The position numbers were made by a program, and so were the translations under genes. This document shows positions 47,665 through 55,929 of a stretch of DNA of 64,000 nucleotides, in pieces. This stretch comes from Methanobacterium paludis (GTDB taxonomy: Archaea; Methanobacteriota; Methanobacteria; Methanobacteriales; Methanobacteriaceae). Every line of letters begins with the position of its first letter. The first letter of the stretch is position 1. The notes beneath the pieces are model-generated. The model was not told where the DNA came from. It ran no database searches and saw only the letters and a list, made by a program, of their open reading frames with translations. Where the stretch lies: the NCBI RefSeq assembly GCF_000214725.1, contig NC_015574.1:2171001-2235000 (forward strand). Reading direction: 5' to 3'.

Positions 47665-49399
47665 ACCTCACTTCCAATATTTTTTTGGCTTTTCTGGCAG
47701 TTTTATGGTAATGATTTATCTGCAAAGCTTTTTTGTAGCATTTCAATGCTTCTTCAGGATTTCCCATCTTCTCCATAACAACCCCTTTAGCATACAGGGA
47801 TCTGTAACATTTTGGATCCAATTTTATAGATTTATTAAATAGTTTTAGAGCCCCTCCATATTGTTTCAAAGCACACAAAACCTTTCCCTTGTTGTAGTAA
47901 TATTCTTCATCTTCAGTTTCCAGTTGAATGGCTTCATCAATGTACTTGAGGGCCTCATGATACTGCTTCATTTTCAGAAGAATCTCACCCTTTAAATTCA
48001 AAGCCCAATCATAATCAGCATCGATTTCCAGTGCTTTGTCCACATATTCTAAAGCTTCAGCATATTTACCAAGTTCTTCCAGAGCTGAAGCTTTGTTAGC
48101 CAGTGTATACTTATTTTCTGGATCTTTGGTGAGTTTTGCATCGTAACATTCGATTGCACGTTTAAAGTAGAATTTTGATTCATCCATTTTCCACATTTTT
48201 TCCAGTGTTAAAGCTTTAGAATGCCAATTGAGACCATTTTCTGGTTCAAGTTCTAGAGTTTTATTAAAACAGTTTAAAGCCTCATGATAATTTCCTAATT
48301 TATCCAAAACATCTCCTTTAGAACGGTATATAATTGAATCATCTTCTTTCAATTCAATTGCTTTATTAAAGCATTCAATTGATTTTTCATATTTTTTCAG
48401 TTCACTGAAGATCAGTCCTTTATCAACGTAGGCATGGTAATATCCAGAATCCAGTTCAATGGTTTTATCCAGCAGTTTCAAAGCATCTTCATATTCTTTT
48501 AAATGTTTTAATGTCCATGATTTAACAACCAAAAATTCAGGATCCTTTGGATCAATTTTTATTGCTTCATCATAAGCGTTTAGGGCATCATGGTATTTTT
48601 TAAGCATATCAAATGATAATCCCTTGAGATACCATGCAAAACCGCTCTTTGGTTCAATTTCTATGACCTTATCAAAGCACTCCACTGCTTTTTCATGCTC
48701 TTTTAACTCTCTTAAAAGAAATCCTTTATTATAATAAGCTTTTAAATAATTTGATTTGAAATCTAAAGCCCTGTTAAAACATGCCATTGCTAAATTATAT
48801 TTTTTAAGGCTTTGAAGGGCATAGCCCTTGCCAATCCATGTATCCACATCCTCAGCATCCAGTTTCAAAGCCTCATCGAAACATTTCAGTGCTTCAACGT
48901 ACCTTTCCAAGCTGTTAAGAGCAAATCCTTTGTATTGCCACGAATGGGCATATTTAGGGTCTTCTTTGATGGATTTGTCAAAGAATTCTAAAGATTCTTC
49001 ATATTTCTCAAAAATATACAAAATTAAAGCTTTATTGTACAATTCCACACTATTATGAGGGTTTTTTACCAGATCTCTACCGTAAAATTTCAGTGCTTTT
49101 TTATAGCAAACATCTTTATCTTCATCATTACCCAATAATTGGTAAGTGTAAGCCTTACTATGCCATGCTCGTCCATTTTCAGGATAAAAATCTGTTAATT
49201 TATCAAGACATTTCAATGCATCCTCATATCTTTCCATTTTCTGATAAACATCACTTTTACCTTTCCATGCCCTGTAATTTTTTGGGTCGCTGGAAATCAC
49301 CCGATTAAATAATTTCAAAGCCCTTTCTTGACTGTTCATTCCAGTAAATGTTTCACCCGCGGCCAGCAACAGTCCATTGAAACTTCTTGATAATCTCAT
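47645..49399 (-). CDS. TPR-repeat protein (about 16 repeats)
   Basis: A 584-residue protein consisting of roughly sixteen 34-residue TPR units, such as AWQYKGFALNSLERYVEALK and AWYLKGLSFDMLKKYHDALN. Unit spacing is almost regular, with two interruptions around residues 80-115 and 415-430. The protein is a scaffold; partners are unknown. ATG 49399 is preferred over ATG 49405 because GGTGATGTTT then precedes it in the form common in this window. It overlaps the membrane protein gene downstream. Confidence 0.88.
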   Translation of the reverse strand: MRLSRSFNGLLLAAGETFTGMNSQERALKLFNRVISSDPKNYRAWKGKSDVYQKMERYEDALKCLDKLTDFYPENGRAWHSKAYTYQLLGNDEDKDVCYKKALKFYGRDLVKNPHNSVELYNKALILYIFEKYEESLEFFDKSIKEDPKYAHSWQYKGFALNSLERYVEALKCFDEALKLDAEDVDTWIGKGYALQSLKKYNLAMACFNRALDFKSNYLKAYYNKGFLLRELKEHEKAVECFDKVIEIEPKSGFAWYLKGLSFDMLKKYHDALNAYDEAIKIDPKDPEFLVVKSWTLKHLKEYEDALKLLDKTIELDSGYYHAYVDKGLIFSELKKYEKSIECFNKAIELKEDDSIIYRSKGDVLDKLGNYHEALNCFNKTLELEPENGLNWHSKALTLEKMWKMDESKFYFKRAIECYDAKLTKDPENKYTLANKASALEELGKYAEALEYVDKALEIDADYDWALNLKGEILLKMKQYHEALKYIDEAIQLETEDEEYYYNKGKVLCALKQYGGALKLFNKSIKLDPKCYRSLYAKGVVMEKMGNPEEALKCYKKALQINHYHKTARKAKKILEVRYEFDKF

Positions 49400-49467
49400 A
49401 AACATCACCACCTTTAATTTAACAGATTGAAATTTCAATCTTAAAGTTCAAGAGCTTAATTAAGGTA

Positions 49468-50133
49468 TTAACTCCCAAATAATCCTATAATAGTCAGGAG
49501 AATCCCAAAAATTAACACCAAAATTTCTCCATAAGATATTTTCCTCTTTGGTAGATTTCCCTGTTCCTTTTCCCAGTAACTGTTCAGTGTCTTTTGAGCC
49601 ATAATTAATGGAATAACTACAGCAAAAGTTAATATCCATGAAACAATATCCATTGTGATACCATCGAAAACCCCTAATACACTGGACATATATTCAAAAA
49701 TAGCCCATAATAAAAACACAAACCAAAATGAATAGATTTTAACTCCTGATTCTCGCGCATAATCATTGATATTTTTGAACTGGCTTCCAGCAAAAAACAG
49801 GTCAACTATAGGAACAAACATTGCTAAAGTTCTAAGCTTAACATGAATATTTAGGTTTTTATGGGCTTTAAGATCTTTCCAGTTACGATAAAACCAGTAA
49901 AACTCATAGAATCCTGCAGTTACGACCATGAAAAGAGTTAATCTGCCTACGGACTGAACATTGGAATATTTGATTTTATTATGGATGTTATTATCAACAT
50001 TTTCTTCATTAAGTTCTCTTTTTATTTCAGATAGTGGTTTTCCAAATAATGCCCCGCAATGTTCACATCTATCCGAATCTTTTTTAATTTTTCCGCCACA
50101 TTGAATACAGTAAAGCATATCATCATTAACCAT
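49468..50133 (-). CDS. Zinc-ribbon membrane protein (DUF4234-like)
   Basis: A 221-residue protein. Residues 8-30 form a zinc ribbon (YCIQCGGKIKKDSDRCEHCG). A linker and about four membrane segments follow, the first with FMVVTAGFYEFYWFYRNWKD, which is typical of DUF4234 proteins. The function is unknown. ATG 50133 follows AAGGTGAAAAAA; an upstream start at 50166 lacks support. It lies between the TPR gene and the pseudo-protease, all in one direction. Confidence 0.75.
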   Translation of the reverse strand: MVNDDMLYCIQCGGKIKKDSDRCEHCGALFGKPLSEIKRELNEENVDNNIHNKIKYSNVQSVGRLTLFMVVTAGFYEFYWFYRNWKDLKAHKNLNIHVKLRTLAMFVPIVDLFFAGSQFKNINDYARESGVKIYSFWFVFLLWAIFEYMSSVLGVFDGITMDIVSWILTFAVVIPLIMAQKTLNSYWEKEQGNLPKRKISYGEILVLIFGILLTIIGLFGS

Positions 50134-50219
50134 TTTTTTCACCTTATTTACTAGGACAATATCCAAAAAGTTATTTAATATGGTTTGTGATTTGGTAGGA
50201 TTAAATTAAAAATTCTCTT

Positions 50220-51116
50220 CTAGTTTGATCTCCGGTACATTCTGCTCTTTTTGTTCCAAAAAATAACCACTAAAAGTGCCAGAGCGTATAAAGCATAGAT
50301 CAAAATATTCAAGAAAGGATTTAAGGTTGAATGAATTGTTAATATGGATGGTACGGTCTGAAGGCCGTAAGGGTTTGCTACCACTGATAGAAAGATGATA
50401 GTTCCAGTTTCTATTCCCACAACTGTTTCAAGCCTATTTTCCCCTAAAACTATTGTTCCCATGGCCATTACCCATATAAATGCCATTATAACACCGTTCA
50501 AAATGGAAACTGAATCAGACCCATAAGTTGAGAGGGCAGGGATGATAAGGATAAGTGAAGTAATCAATAAAGGCACTATGGGCTTTTTAGAAATCAGTCC
50601 AGCACCCTGCAGAAGATATCCTAGAAACAGTTTACTGGTAAAAGCCGTGATTGGGGCTATTATCAAAACTAGGGCTAAAATGAAAACAAAATTGTTTGGA
50701 TTGAAGGTTACTTCAAAACTCCCTGGATCAATTATTGAATAGATCAAAGCCCCAAATGCCATGAGAACCAAGCTCAATCCAAAACCCTTTAATATTTTCT
50801 TCCAGCTGACATTTGAAGTCGTGTTTATCAGTGATATTAACTTTTTTCCATGAATGAACCTCATACAAAGATAAAAAATCATAAATGAAATGACCGTCAA
50901 TACGAGACTTAATAAAATCCCAAAAAGGGGACTTAAAAAGAAATTAGATGTGGAACTTGCAACATCAGACCCTGTATAAAGAAGGGAGTCCAATATAATT
51001 GTAATCAGTACTGCCAAAACTATTGGACCAACCAAATTTATAATAATGGTTAAAATGTATCTCCACCAATCGTTCTTACCCTGAGAAGCATTATCCAAAA
51101 ATGTTATCCTTGACAT
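50220..51116 (-). CDS. CPBP-family paralogue that has lost its catalytic motifs
   Basis: A 298-residue membrane protein clearly paralogous to the protease at 4154-5098: the N-terminus MSRITFLDNASQGKNDWWRY, the SKKPIVPLL segment and MGTIVLGENRLETVVG align throughout. All three protease motifs are gone: EEIFFRG is replaced by SKLFLG, FALMH by LIIPA, and HIANN by ETGTI. The protein is otherwise full length without frameshift, so it looks like a maintained pseudoenzyme. GGGTGATGTTC precedes ATG 51116. Confidence 0.85.
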   Translation of the reverse strand: MSRITFLDNASQGKNDWWRYILTIIINLVGPIVLAVLITIILDSLLYTGSDVASSTSNFFLSPLFGILLSLVLTVISFMIFYLCMRFIHGKKLISLINTTSNVSWKKILKGFGLSLVLMAFGALIYSIIDPGSFEVTFNPNNFVFILALVLIIAPITAFTSKLFLGYLLQGAGLISKKPIVPLLITSLILIIPALSTYGSDSVSILNGVIMAFIWVMAMGTIVLGENRLETVVGIETGTIIFLSVVANPYGLQTVPSILTIHSTLNPFLNILIYALYALALLVVIFWNKKSRMYRRSN

Positions 51117-51343
51117 GAACATCACCCTTTTATTAACTGTTTTTTAACATGAATCAGGATTAGGACAATTCTTAAAAAAGGGATATGATTTGATAAAATT
51201 ATTTTATGCAGAAATCAAAATTATTATAGAATTGCCCAGATCTCCCAAAATGTCTTAATTAACATCTCGTATTAAAAAGGCAATATTTAATACTTCCGAT
51301 TTAATTCATAAAAAAAAGCAGTTAATAGTAAAATAAGAAAAAA

Positions 51344-52516
51344 TTAAAGATTCTCAAGGATTTTGTCTAGTATTCTCTGGGCAATTTCAGATTTTGATGT
51401 TAAAGGAACAGTCAAAACATTTCCATCAAGGATTATGACCTCATTTTTATCTGATCCGAATCCTGCACCTTCTACTGCAACATCGTTTGCAATCATGAGG
51501 TCTGCACCAGATTCTTCCATTCTTTTACGGGCGGATTCTATTAGTTCCTCATTTGAAACATTGTACTCTGCTTTAAAGCCCACAAGATATATTTTAGGGT
51601 TAATTTCCTTTACAGAACTTATTATTTTAGGTGTTCTCTTGAGTTTAAGTATTAAATCTTCATCTGATGAGATTTTACCTGTAGATTCTGCAGATGAATC
51701 CACTGTGAAGTCTGAAACTGCTGCAGCTGATACAAATACATCAGTTTTAGGAAGGAGTTTTTGAAGCTCGTCCTGCATTTCAGCTGTAGATTCAACTTCA
51801 ACCACGTCAAATAGCTTTGGAACACGTGTTTCCATTTTTCCGCAGAGCATCGTAACCTCAGCTCCACGTATGAATGCATCTTTAGCTATTTCAACTCCCA
51901 TTTTACCTGAGCTGCGGTTTGTTATTCCACGAACAGGGTCTATTTCCTCGAAGGTCGCACCTGCACTTACAAGAACATTTTTACCCTTGAAGTTGGATTT
52001 CTGGCATTCAGGTGAGTTCAGGCAAAGTTCTCTGAGGGCTTGAAGGGTTATATCGTGGATATCAGGGAATTTAGCTTTTCCTTCCTCTTTTTTAGGTTCC
52101 AGGAAAATTATTCCCTCATCCTTAAGTTTCTGGATGTTTCTTTCAACTGCGGTGTACATGGATTCGTGCATGGATGGAACAAAAATAATTGGGGTTTTAT
52201 GCCCAAATGCAGTTATAAGAAGTGTGTTTATAGGATTATCCGCAATTTTATAGGCAAACTTGCTTATAACGTTTGCTGTGGCCGGTGCAACAAGTATGAG
52301 ATCTGTTTGCGCGTATTTAACGTGTTCAATCTCGCCTGTAAGCTCCACCACCACATCTTGGCCTGTTGCAAACTCCATTGCATGGGGGTGGATTATACCA
52401 CATGCATCATCACTCATGAAGCATTTTACAGTTACTCCCTGCCTTTTAAGTTCTCTAGCAAGTTTTACAGATTCTATTGCAGCTATACTTCCTGTAACAC
52501 AGAGCACGATTTCCAT
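51344..52516 (-). CDS. coaBC: Bifunctional phosphopantothenoylcysteine decarboxylase / phosphopantothenate-cysteine ligase
   Basis: A 390-residue fused CoaBC for coenzyme A synthesis. The CoaC flavoprotein half has CVTGSIAAIESVKLARELKR, PATANVISKFAYKIADNP and the PSMHESM active-site segment. The CoaB half has LVSAGATFEEIDPVRGITNR with SSGKMG, and VGFKAE. ATG 52516 is preferred over a TTG at 52531, which has no family support. It forms phosphopantetheine from phosphopantothenate, cysteine and CTP in two steps. Confidence 0.95.
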   Translation of the reverse strand: MEIVLCVTGSIAAIESVKLARELKRQGVTVKCFMSDDACGIIHPHAMEFATGQDVVVELTGEIEHVKYAQTDLILVAPATANVISKFAYKIADNPINTLLITAFGHKTPIIFVPSMHESMYTAVERNIQKLKDEGIIFLEPKKEEGKAKFPDIHDITLQALRELCLNSPECQKSNFKGKNVLVSAGATFEEIDPVRGITNRSSGKMGVEIAKDAFIRGAEVTMLCGKMETRVPKLFDVVEVESTAEMQDELQKLLPKTDVFVSAAAVSDFTVDSSAESTGKISSDEDLILKLKRTPKIISSVKEINPKIYLVGFKAEYNVSNEELIESARKRMEESGADLMIANDVAVEGAGFGSDKNEVIILDGNVLTVPLTSKSEIAQRILDKILENL

Positions 52517-52669
52517 ATGACCATCGTCCAATCAAATATTATTAAACTGAATTTTAATACAACTGAATTGTACTTTAAAATGCACAACCGAGTTTGTATT
52601 AGTTAATCCTTATGGTATGTAATTATTCCTGAGGGGTATGTAATTACTATAATTTATAAAAAATTATAC

Positions 52670-53167
52670 TTAATCCCTGTCAACAACCACAAGGGTTTCT
52701 TCACCTGTCAACTGTTTTATGATGTCATTTAGAACATCCAGTCTTCCTGGGAGTTTCCTTGAATCTTCCCCCATAACCCTTATTTTGTATTTTTGATCCC
52801 CATCAGTTCCGTAAACTATGTTTATACCGGATATCCTTGCTGGGGCAAGTATGTCTCTTGCAACTGATCGGAGGTCTGAGTTTTCGCCAACAACCCTTAT
52901 TTTCTTTCCAACGGTCCTGGAAATCTCCCTTACAATTTTTCCACTCTTTCCTATGAGTTTTCCGACCTGATCTTTCTCTGTAACGATTATGACGATATCT
53001 CCAATTTCGATGGTTCTTTTGAATCCAATCTTACCCTCACCGACTTTGAAAAGTATCTTTGCGATGTCCAAATCAAGCTGGGTTATCTCACCTGTCCTCA
53101 GCTTTTTCTCACACCCTTGACATAACATTCCACTTTTCAAACAGACATCGCATACTGGCAATACCAT
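52670..53167 (-). CDS. KH-domain RNA-binding protein with N-terminal Cys4 motif
   Basis: A 165-residue protein. The N-terminus carries four cysteines (CDVCLKSGMLCQGCEKKL), a probable zinc site. A KH domain follows with GKLIGKSGKIVREISRTVGK, and a second, less clear KH-like unit occupies the C-terminal third. It resembles archaeal NusA-like KH proteins with an added zinc finger. It is probably RNA-binding and cytoplasmic. GGAGGAATGTAA precedes ATG 53167. Confidence 0.75.
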   Translation of the reverse strand: MVLPVCDVCLKSGMLCQGCEKKLRTGEITQLDLDIAKILFKVGEGKIGFKRTIEIGDIVIIVTEKDQVGKLIGKSGKIVREISRTVGKKIRVVGENSDLRSVARDILAPARISGINIVYGTDGDQKYKIRVMGEDSRKLPGRLDVLNDIIKQLTGEETLVVVDRD

Positions 53168-53799
53168 TTACATTCCTCCTTTCTTATTATTTTGATGATC
53201 ATCAAAGTTTTTAAATTATAAACCCTCAAATTAAATTATAAACCGTGAAAGATGTCATGAACACGTTTTTCACTTAAAACTTGTCATCTATATTTAAAAG
53301 AATTTGTTCATGAGCTGCTTTCTGGATAGTTTATCCATGAAATAATAGTTTATTCAATTAAAGTCGTAGCAGAACCTACCTTAAACTCATTGAGAGTTCA
53401 GATATTCTTCATTTTGTACATCGCACGGATGCAGCTAAAATAAAAGCAGATTAATATGGGCTCTTTTAAAGACTCTTGCTCTTTCTTATAAAGATGTTAT
53501 CTATAACAGATATAGTTGTATTGTCGCCACTAATATATAATTTTGCATGGTGATGGAAAAATATACCACGAACCTAATCAAGTATTAAAAAAATATTAGG
53601 AAACTATGTTAGTTTTAAGAAATTATGAACGACGTTTATTTTTAAATATTAAAAAAGGGGTTATTGGATTTTAAAAAATGAATCACAATAAAAGTTAAAA
53701 TCCACTCAATAAAAGTTAAAAACCTAAAATCCCCCAATTAAACCTTCAATAAAAAAAATTAAAGGTTAAAAACCCTAAAAAAAATAAAATGGGTTTTTA
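53168..53799. other. AT-rich intergenic region with repeated A-tracts
   Basis: About 630 bases. It contains a 15-base direct repeat (CAATAAAAGTTAAAA at 53686-53700 and 53707-53721) and several A8 tracts that are T-runs on the minus strand, serving as terminators for the lipoprotein gene. No ORF with support. Confidence 0.45.
53751..53784 (-). terminator. Oligo-T tracts after the PsbP-like lipoprotein gene
   Basis: Two T8 runs on the minus strand (53777-53784 and 53751-53758) directly after the stop codon at 53800, a typical archaeal terminator layout. Confidence 0.5.
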
Positions 53800-54339
53800 C
53801 TATGATGCTTTGAAGCTGTCTATGATAGTGTCGAAGTTAGACTGCTGATTCTGGAAGTCTGATGCCAGTGAACTGCACAGTATAACATAAATATTGTTGT
53901 TTTGTGAGATCCACACCGCCTTCATCTCCAGTTGAGCTCCAGTTGATGAGTTGGTTGTGTAAACGTTTTCAAGGGCATTTGATCCGCTAACAGTTATGTT
54001 TCCTTCAGACACCCGCTGGTAACTTGTGTTGTTGAAAAATGTTGCATAGTTTGAATTATAAATAGTTTGAAGGCTTGATCCAGTTGATGCGTTTGATTTC
54101 TGGATAACAACTAAGGTTGTTGGGACTTTGGTACTGCTATCAACAGTATTTGGATCTGCAACTGCTGCAACAGCATTTGGAGATGTTGCATTTGCAGTTT
54201 GCCACGACGATGGGTAGTTGAATGAAACATTATTTTGAGAGTAACTTGTCACGTTTGTCTGATTCTGGTTTGAAACGCATCCAGAAGCAGATACAACAAC
54301 AATTAAAAGAGCTAATACTAAAAAAGGATATTTTTTCAC
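53800..54339 (-). CDS. PsbP-like lipoprotein
   Basis: A 179-residue secreted protein. Residues 1-21 form a lipoprotein signal with lipobox SASGC. The mature part has SQNNVSFNYPSSWQTANATS and a PsbP/DUF-type beta fold ending in FDTIIDSF, a widespread domain among methanogen lipoproteins. It is probably cell-surface anchored; its function is unknown. The start is GTG 54339, following GAAGGTGAAATAAA. It is downstream of the SHOCT-like membrane protein gene. Confidence 0.8.
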   Translation of the reverse strand: MKKYPFLVLALLIVVVSASGCVSNQNQTNVTSYSQNNVSFNYPSSWQTANATSPNAVAAVADPNTVDSSTKVPTTLVVIQKSNASTGSSLQTIYNSNYATFFNNTSYQRVSEGNITVSGSNALENVYTTNSSTGAQLEMKAVWISQNNNIYVILCSSLASDFQNQQSNFDTIIDSFKAS

Positions 54340-54410
54340 TTTATTTCACCTTCTCTTACCTCAGAATTTTAGTAACTTGATCATGAAAGAATAAAAAAGG
54401 GGATTATTAA

Positions 54411-55052
54411 TCACGGTTGAGGAGTACTATTTGTAGTTGTAGTTGTAGTTTTTGTGGTTCCACTATTTGATCCTGTGCCTGAATTCGTTGCATTTGTTGT
54501 GGCTATTTTAGTTGTGTTGGTCTTGGTCGTGTTGGTCTTAGTTGTGTTGTTGGTTATGACACTTGTTGTGTTGGTAGCCACCGGAAATGCGCTTGCATTT
54601 ATAAACATTGAAACACTTGGGGTTTCTGCTGGGGATTTCATGAAATATACCCCTAAACTTGTGCCTACCAGGAAAGCTACAACCAAGAAAGCTATGGCAG
54701 CCAATTTTACCCTGGAAGTTTCCTTCTTTTTTGCTTTTTGGGCTCTTTTGCTCAGGGATCTTCTTTTAGAAGCCTTTGGTGAAGGCATTGTTACGAACTT
54801 CTCAATGAGTTCCTCTTTCTCCTCAATATCCTTCTTTTCTTTCTTCTGAGTCACCCACTGGTCAAGGGACTGTTCATTTTCATCTCCCTTTCCCTGAAGT
54901 TTTTTAACCCTTTCTACAGCAAGAACCGCACCTAATTTATCTTCTAAAACCTTTTTTTCGATAATATATTGCCGTTTAGATAATTTACCCTGTGTAAATT
55001 CTGTTTCAAGCTTTTTTAAGCTTTTAGTAAATTTTTCTTTATCTGAAACTAT
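54411..55052 (-). CDS. SHOCT-like single-pass membrane protein with non-standard start (ATA)
   Basis: A 213-residue product if read from ATA 55052. The N-terminal 66 residues (KSLKKLETEFTQGKLSKRQY then KKVLEDKL) are SHOCT-like and charged; a basic stretch and one membrane segment (LAAIAFLVVAFLVGTSLGVY) follow, then an Asn/Thr-rich low-complexity tail outside the cell. No ATG, GTG or TTG exists in frame upstream of GTG 54854, which would remove the SHOCT part and has no RBS. GGAGAGG ends six bases before ATA 55052, the usual place for a start codon. The start overlaps the end of pheA by 14 bases. Confidence 0.65.
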   Translation of the reverse strand: MVSDKEKFTKSLKKLETEFTQGKLSKRQYIIEKKVLEDKLGAVLAVERVKKLQGKGDENEQSLDQWVTQKKEKKDIEEKEELIEKFVTMPSPKASKRRSLSKRAQKAKKKETSRVKLAAIAFLVVAFLVGTSLGVYFMKSPAETPSVSMFINASAFPVATNTTSVITNNTTKTNTTKTNTTKIATTNATNSGTGSNSGTTKTTTTTTNSTPQP

Positions 55053-55929
55053 GTAAATCCTCTCCTTCTGTAGGATATGAACCTAATATTTTTATATATT
55101 CTACCTTGGATTTTATGATATTTAAAATATTCCCGATTTCAGGATCGGCTCTGTGGCCTTCAAAATCTATAAAGAAGATATATCTTCCCAATTTTTCTTT
55201 TGAAGGTCTTGATTCTACTTTTGTAAGATTTATATCCTTTCTAGAGAACTCTCCAAGTATTTCACATAGTCCTCCAGGCTTATCTTTCATAAGGGAGAAA
55301 ACAACGGAGGTTTTATCCCTACCTGTCATGCTGTGGTCCCCGTGATCAATCACAACAAAGCGGGTTACGTTGTTTTTGTAATCTTGAACATCATCCTCTG
55401 CAATTTTCAAACCATATATCTGTGCCGCCCTCGCTGTTCCAATTGCTGCGGCATTTTTTTTACCTGAAACAAGCTCTGCAGCTGCAGATGTGCTTGGTGT
55501 TGCATGGGTCACAACCCCGAGCTTGTCCAGAAATTTCCTACACTGGGAAAGCGCCTGGATATGGGAGTAAACAATATCAACATCTTCCACCTTAACATCC
55601 GGGTTCACAAGAAGCTTATGACTTATGGGGATTGTTATTTCATTTCTTATCTTCAGATCGTAATCATGAACCATGAGGTCCAGCGTCATACCAACGGGGC
55701 CTTCTATAGAGTTTTCAATGGGTACAACACCCAGGTCAACCTCCCCTTTGTCAACGGCTTCAAGAACCCCGACTATGGAATCAAAAGCAACCAGCACCCC
55801 CCTGAGTTTGGAGGCCGCTTCCTCTGTAAAAGTCCCTGATGGACCTAAAAATCCTATTTTTTTGGATTTAAATCTATTTTGATAGTTAGAATTTCTTTCA
55901 TCCGATGTTGCTATTGGTTTTGTAAGTAT
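55039..55929 (-). CDS. pheA: Prephenate dehydratase, 5' end without a standard start codon
   Basis: A prephenate dehydratase of phenylalanine synthesis. The conserved N-terminus KKIGFLGPSGTFTEEAASKL (about 55863-55804) is followed by DLGVVPIENSIEGPVG, the catalytic-region TRFVVI and a C-terminal ACT domain (DKPGGLCEILGEFSRKDINL) for feedback by phenylalanine. In this frame the first ATG/GTG/TTG is GTG 55797, inside the domain. ATA 55929 overlaps the RNA ligase stop as TGATA, nine bases after GGGGTGG, and is used here. Alternatives are CTG 55932, or ATG 55901 with a one-base slip in an A7 run at 55857-55863. Confidence 0.85.
   Translation of the reverse strand: MLTKPIATSDERNSNYQNRFKSKKIGFLGPSGTFTEEAASKLRGVLVAFDSIVGVLEAVDKGEVDLGVVPIENSIEGPVGMTLDLMVHDYDLKIRNEITIPISHKLLVNPDVKVEDVDIVYSHIQALSQCRKFLDKLGVVTHATPSTSAAAELVSGKKNAAAIGTARAAQIYGLKIAEDDVQDYKNNVTRFVVIDHGDHSMTGRDKTSVVFSLMKDKPGGLCEILGEFSRKDINLTKVESRPSKEKLGRYIFFIDFEGHRADPEIGNILNIIKSKVEYIKILGSYPTEGEDLHSFR

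Noticed and set aside
54454..54849. A long open frame on the plus strand opposite the SHOCT-like membrane protein gene
   Set aside because: It arises from the Asn/Thr-rich and Lys/Glu-rich codons of the real gene; it has no RBS and a Val/Leu-repetitive translation.
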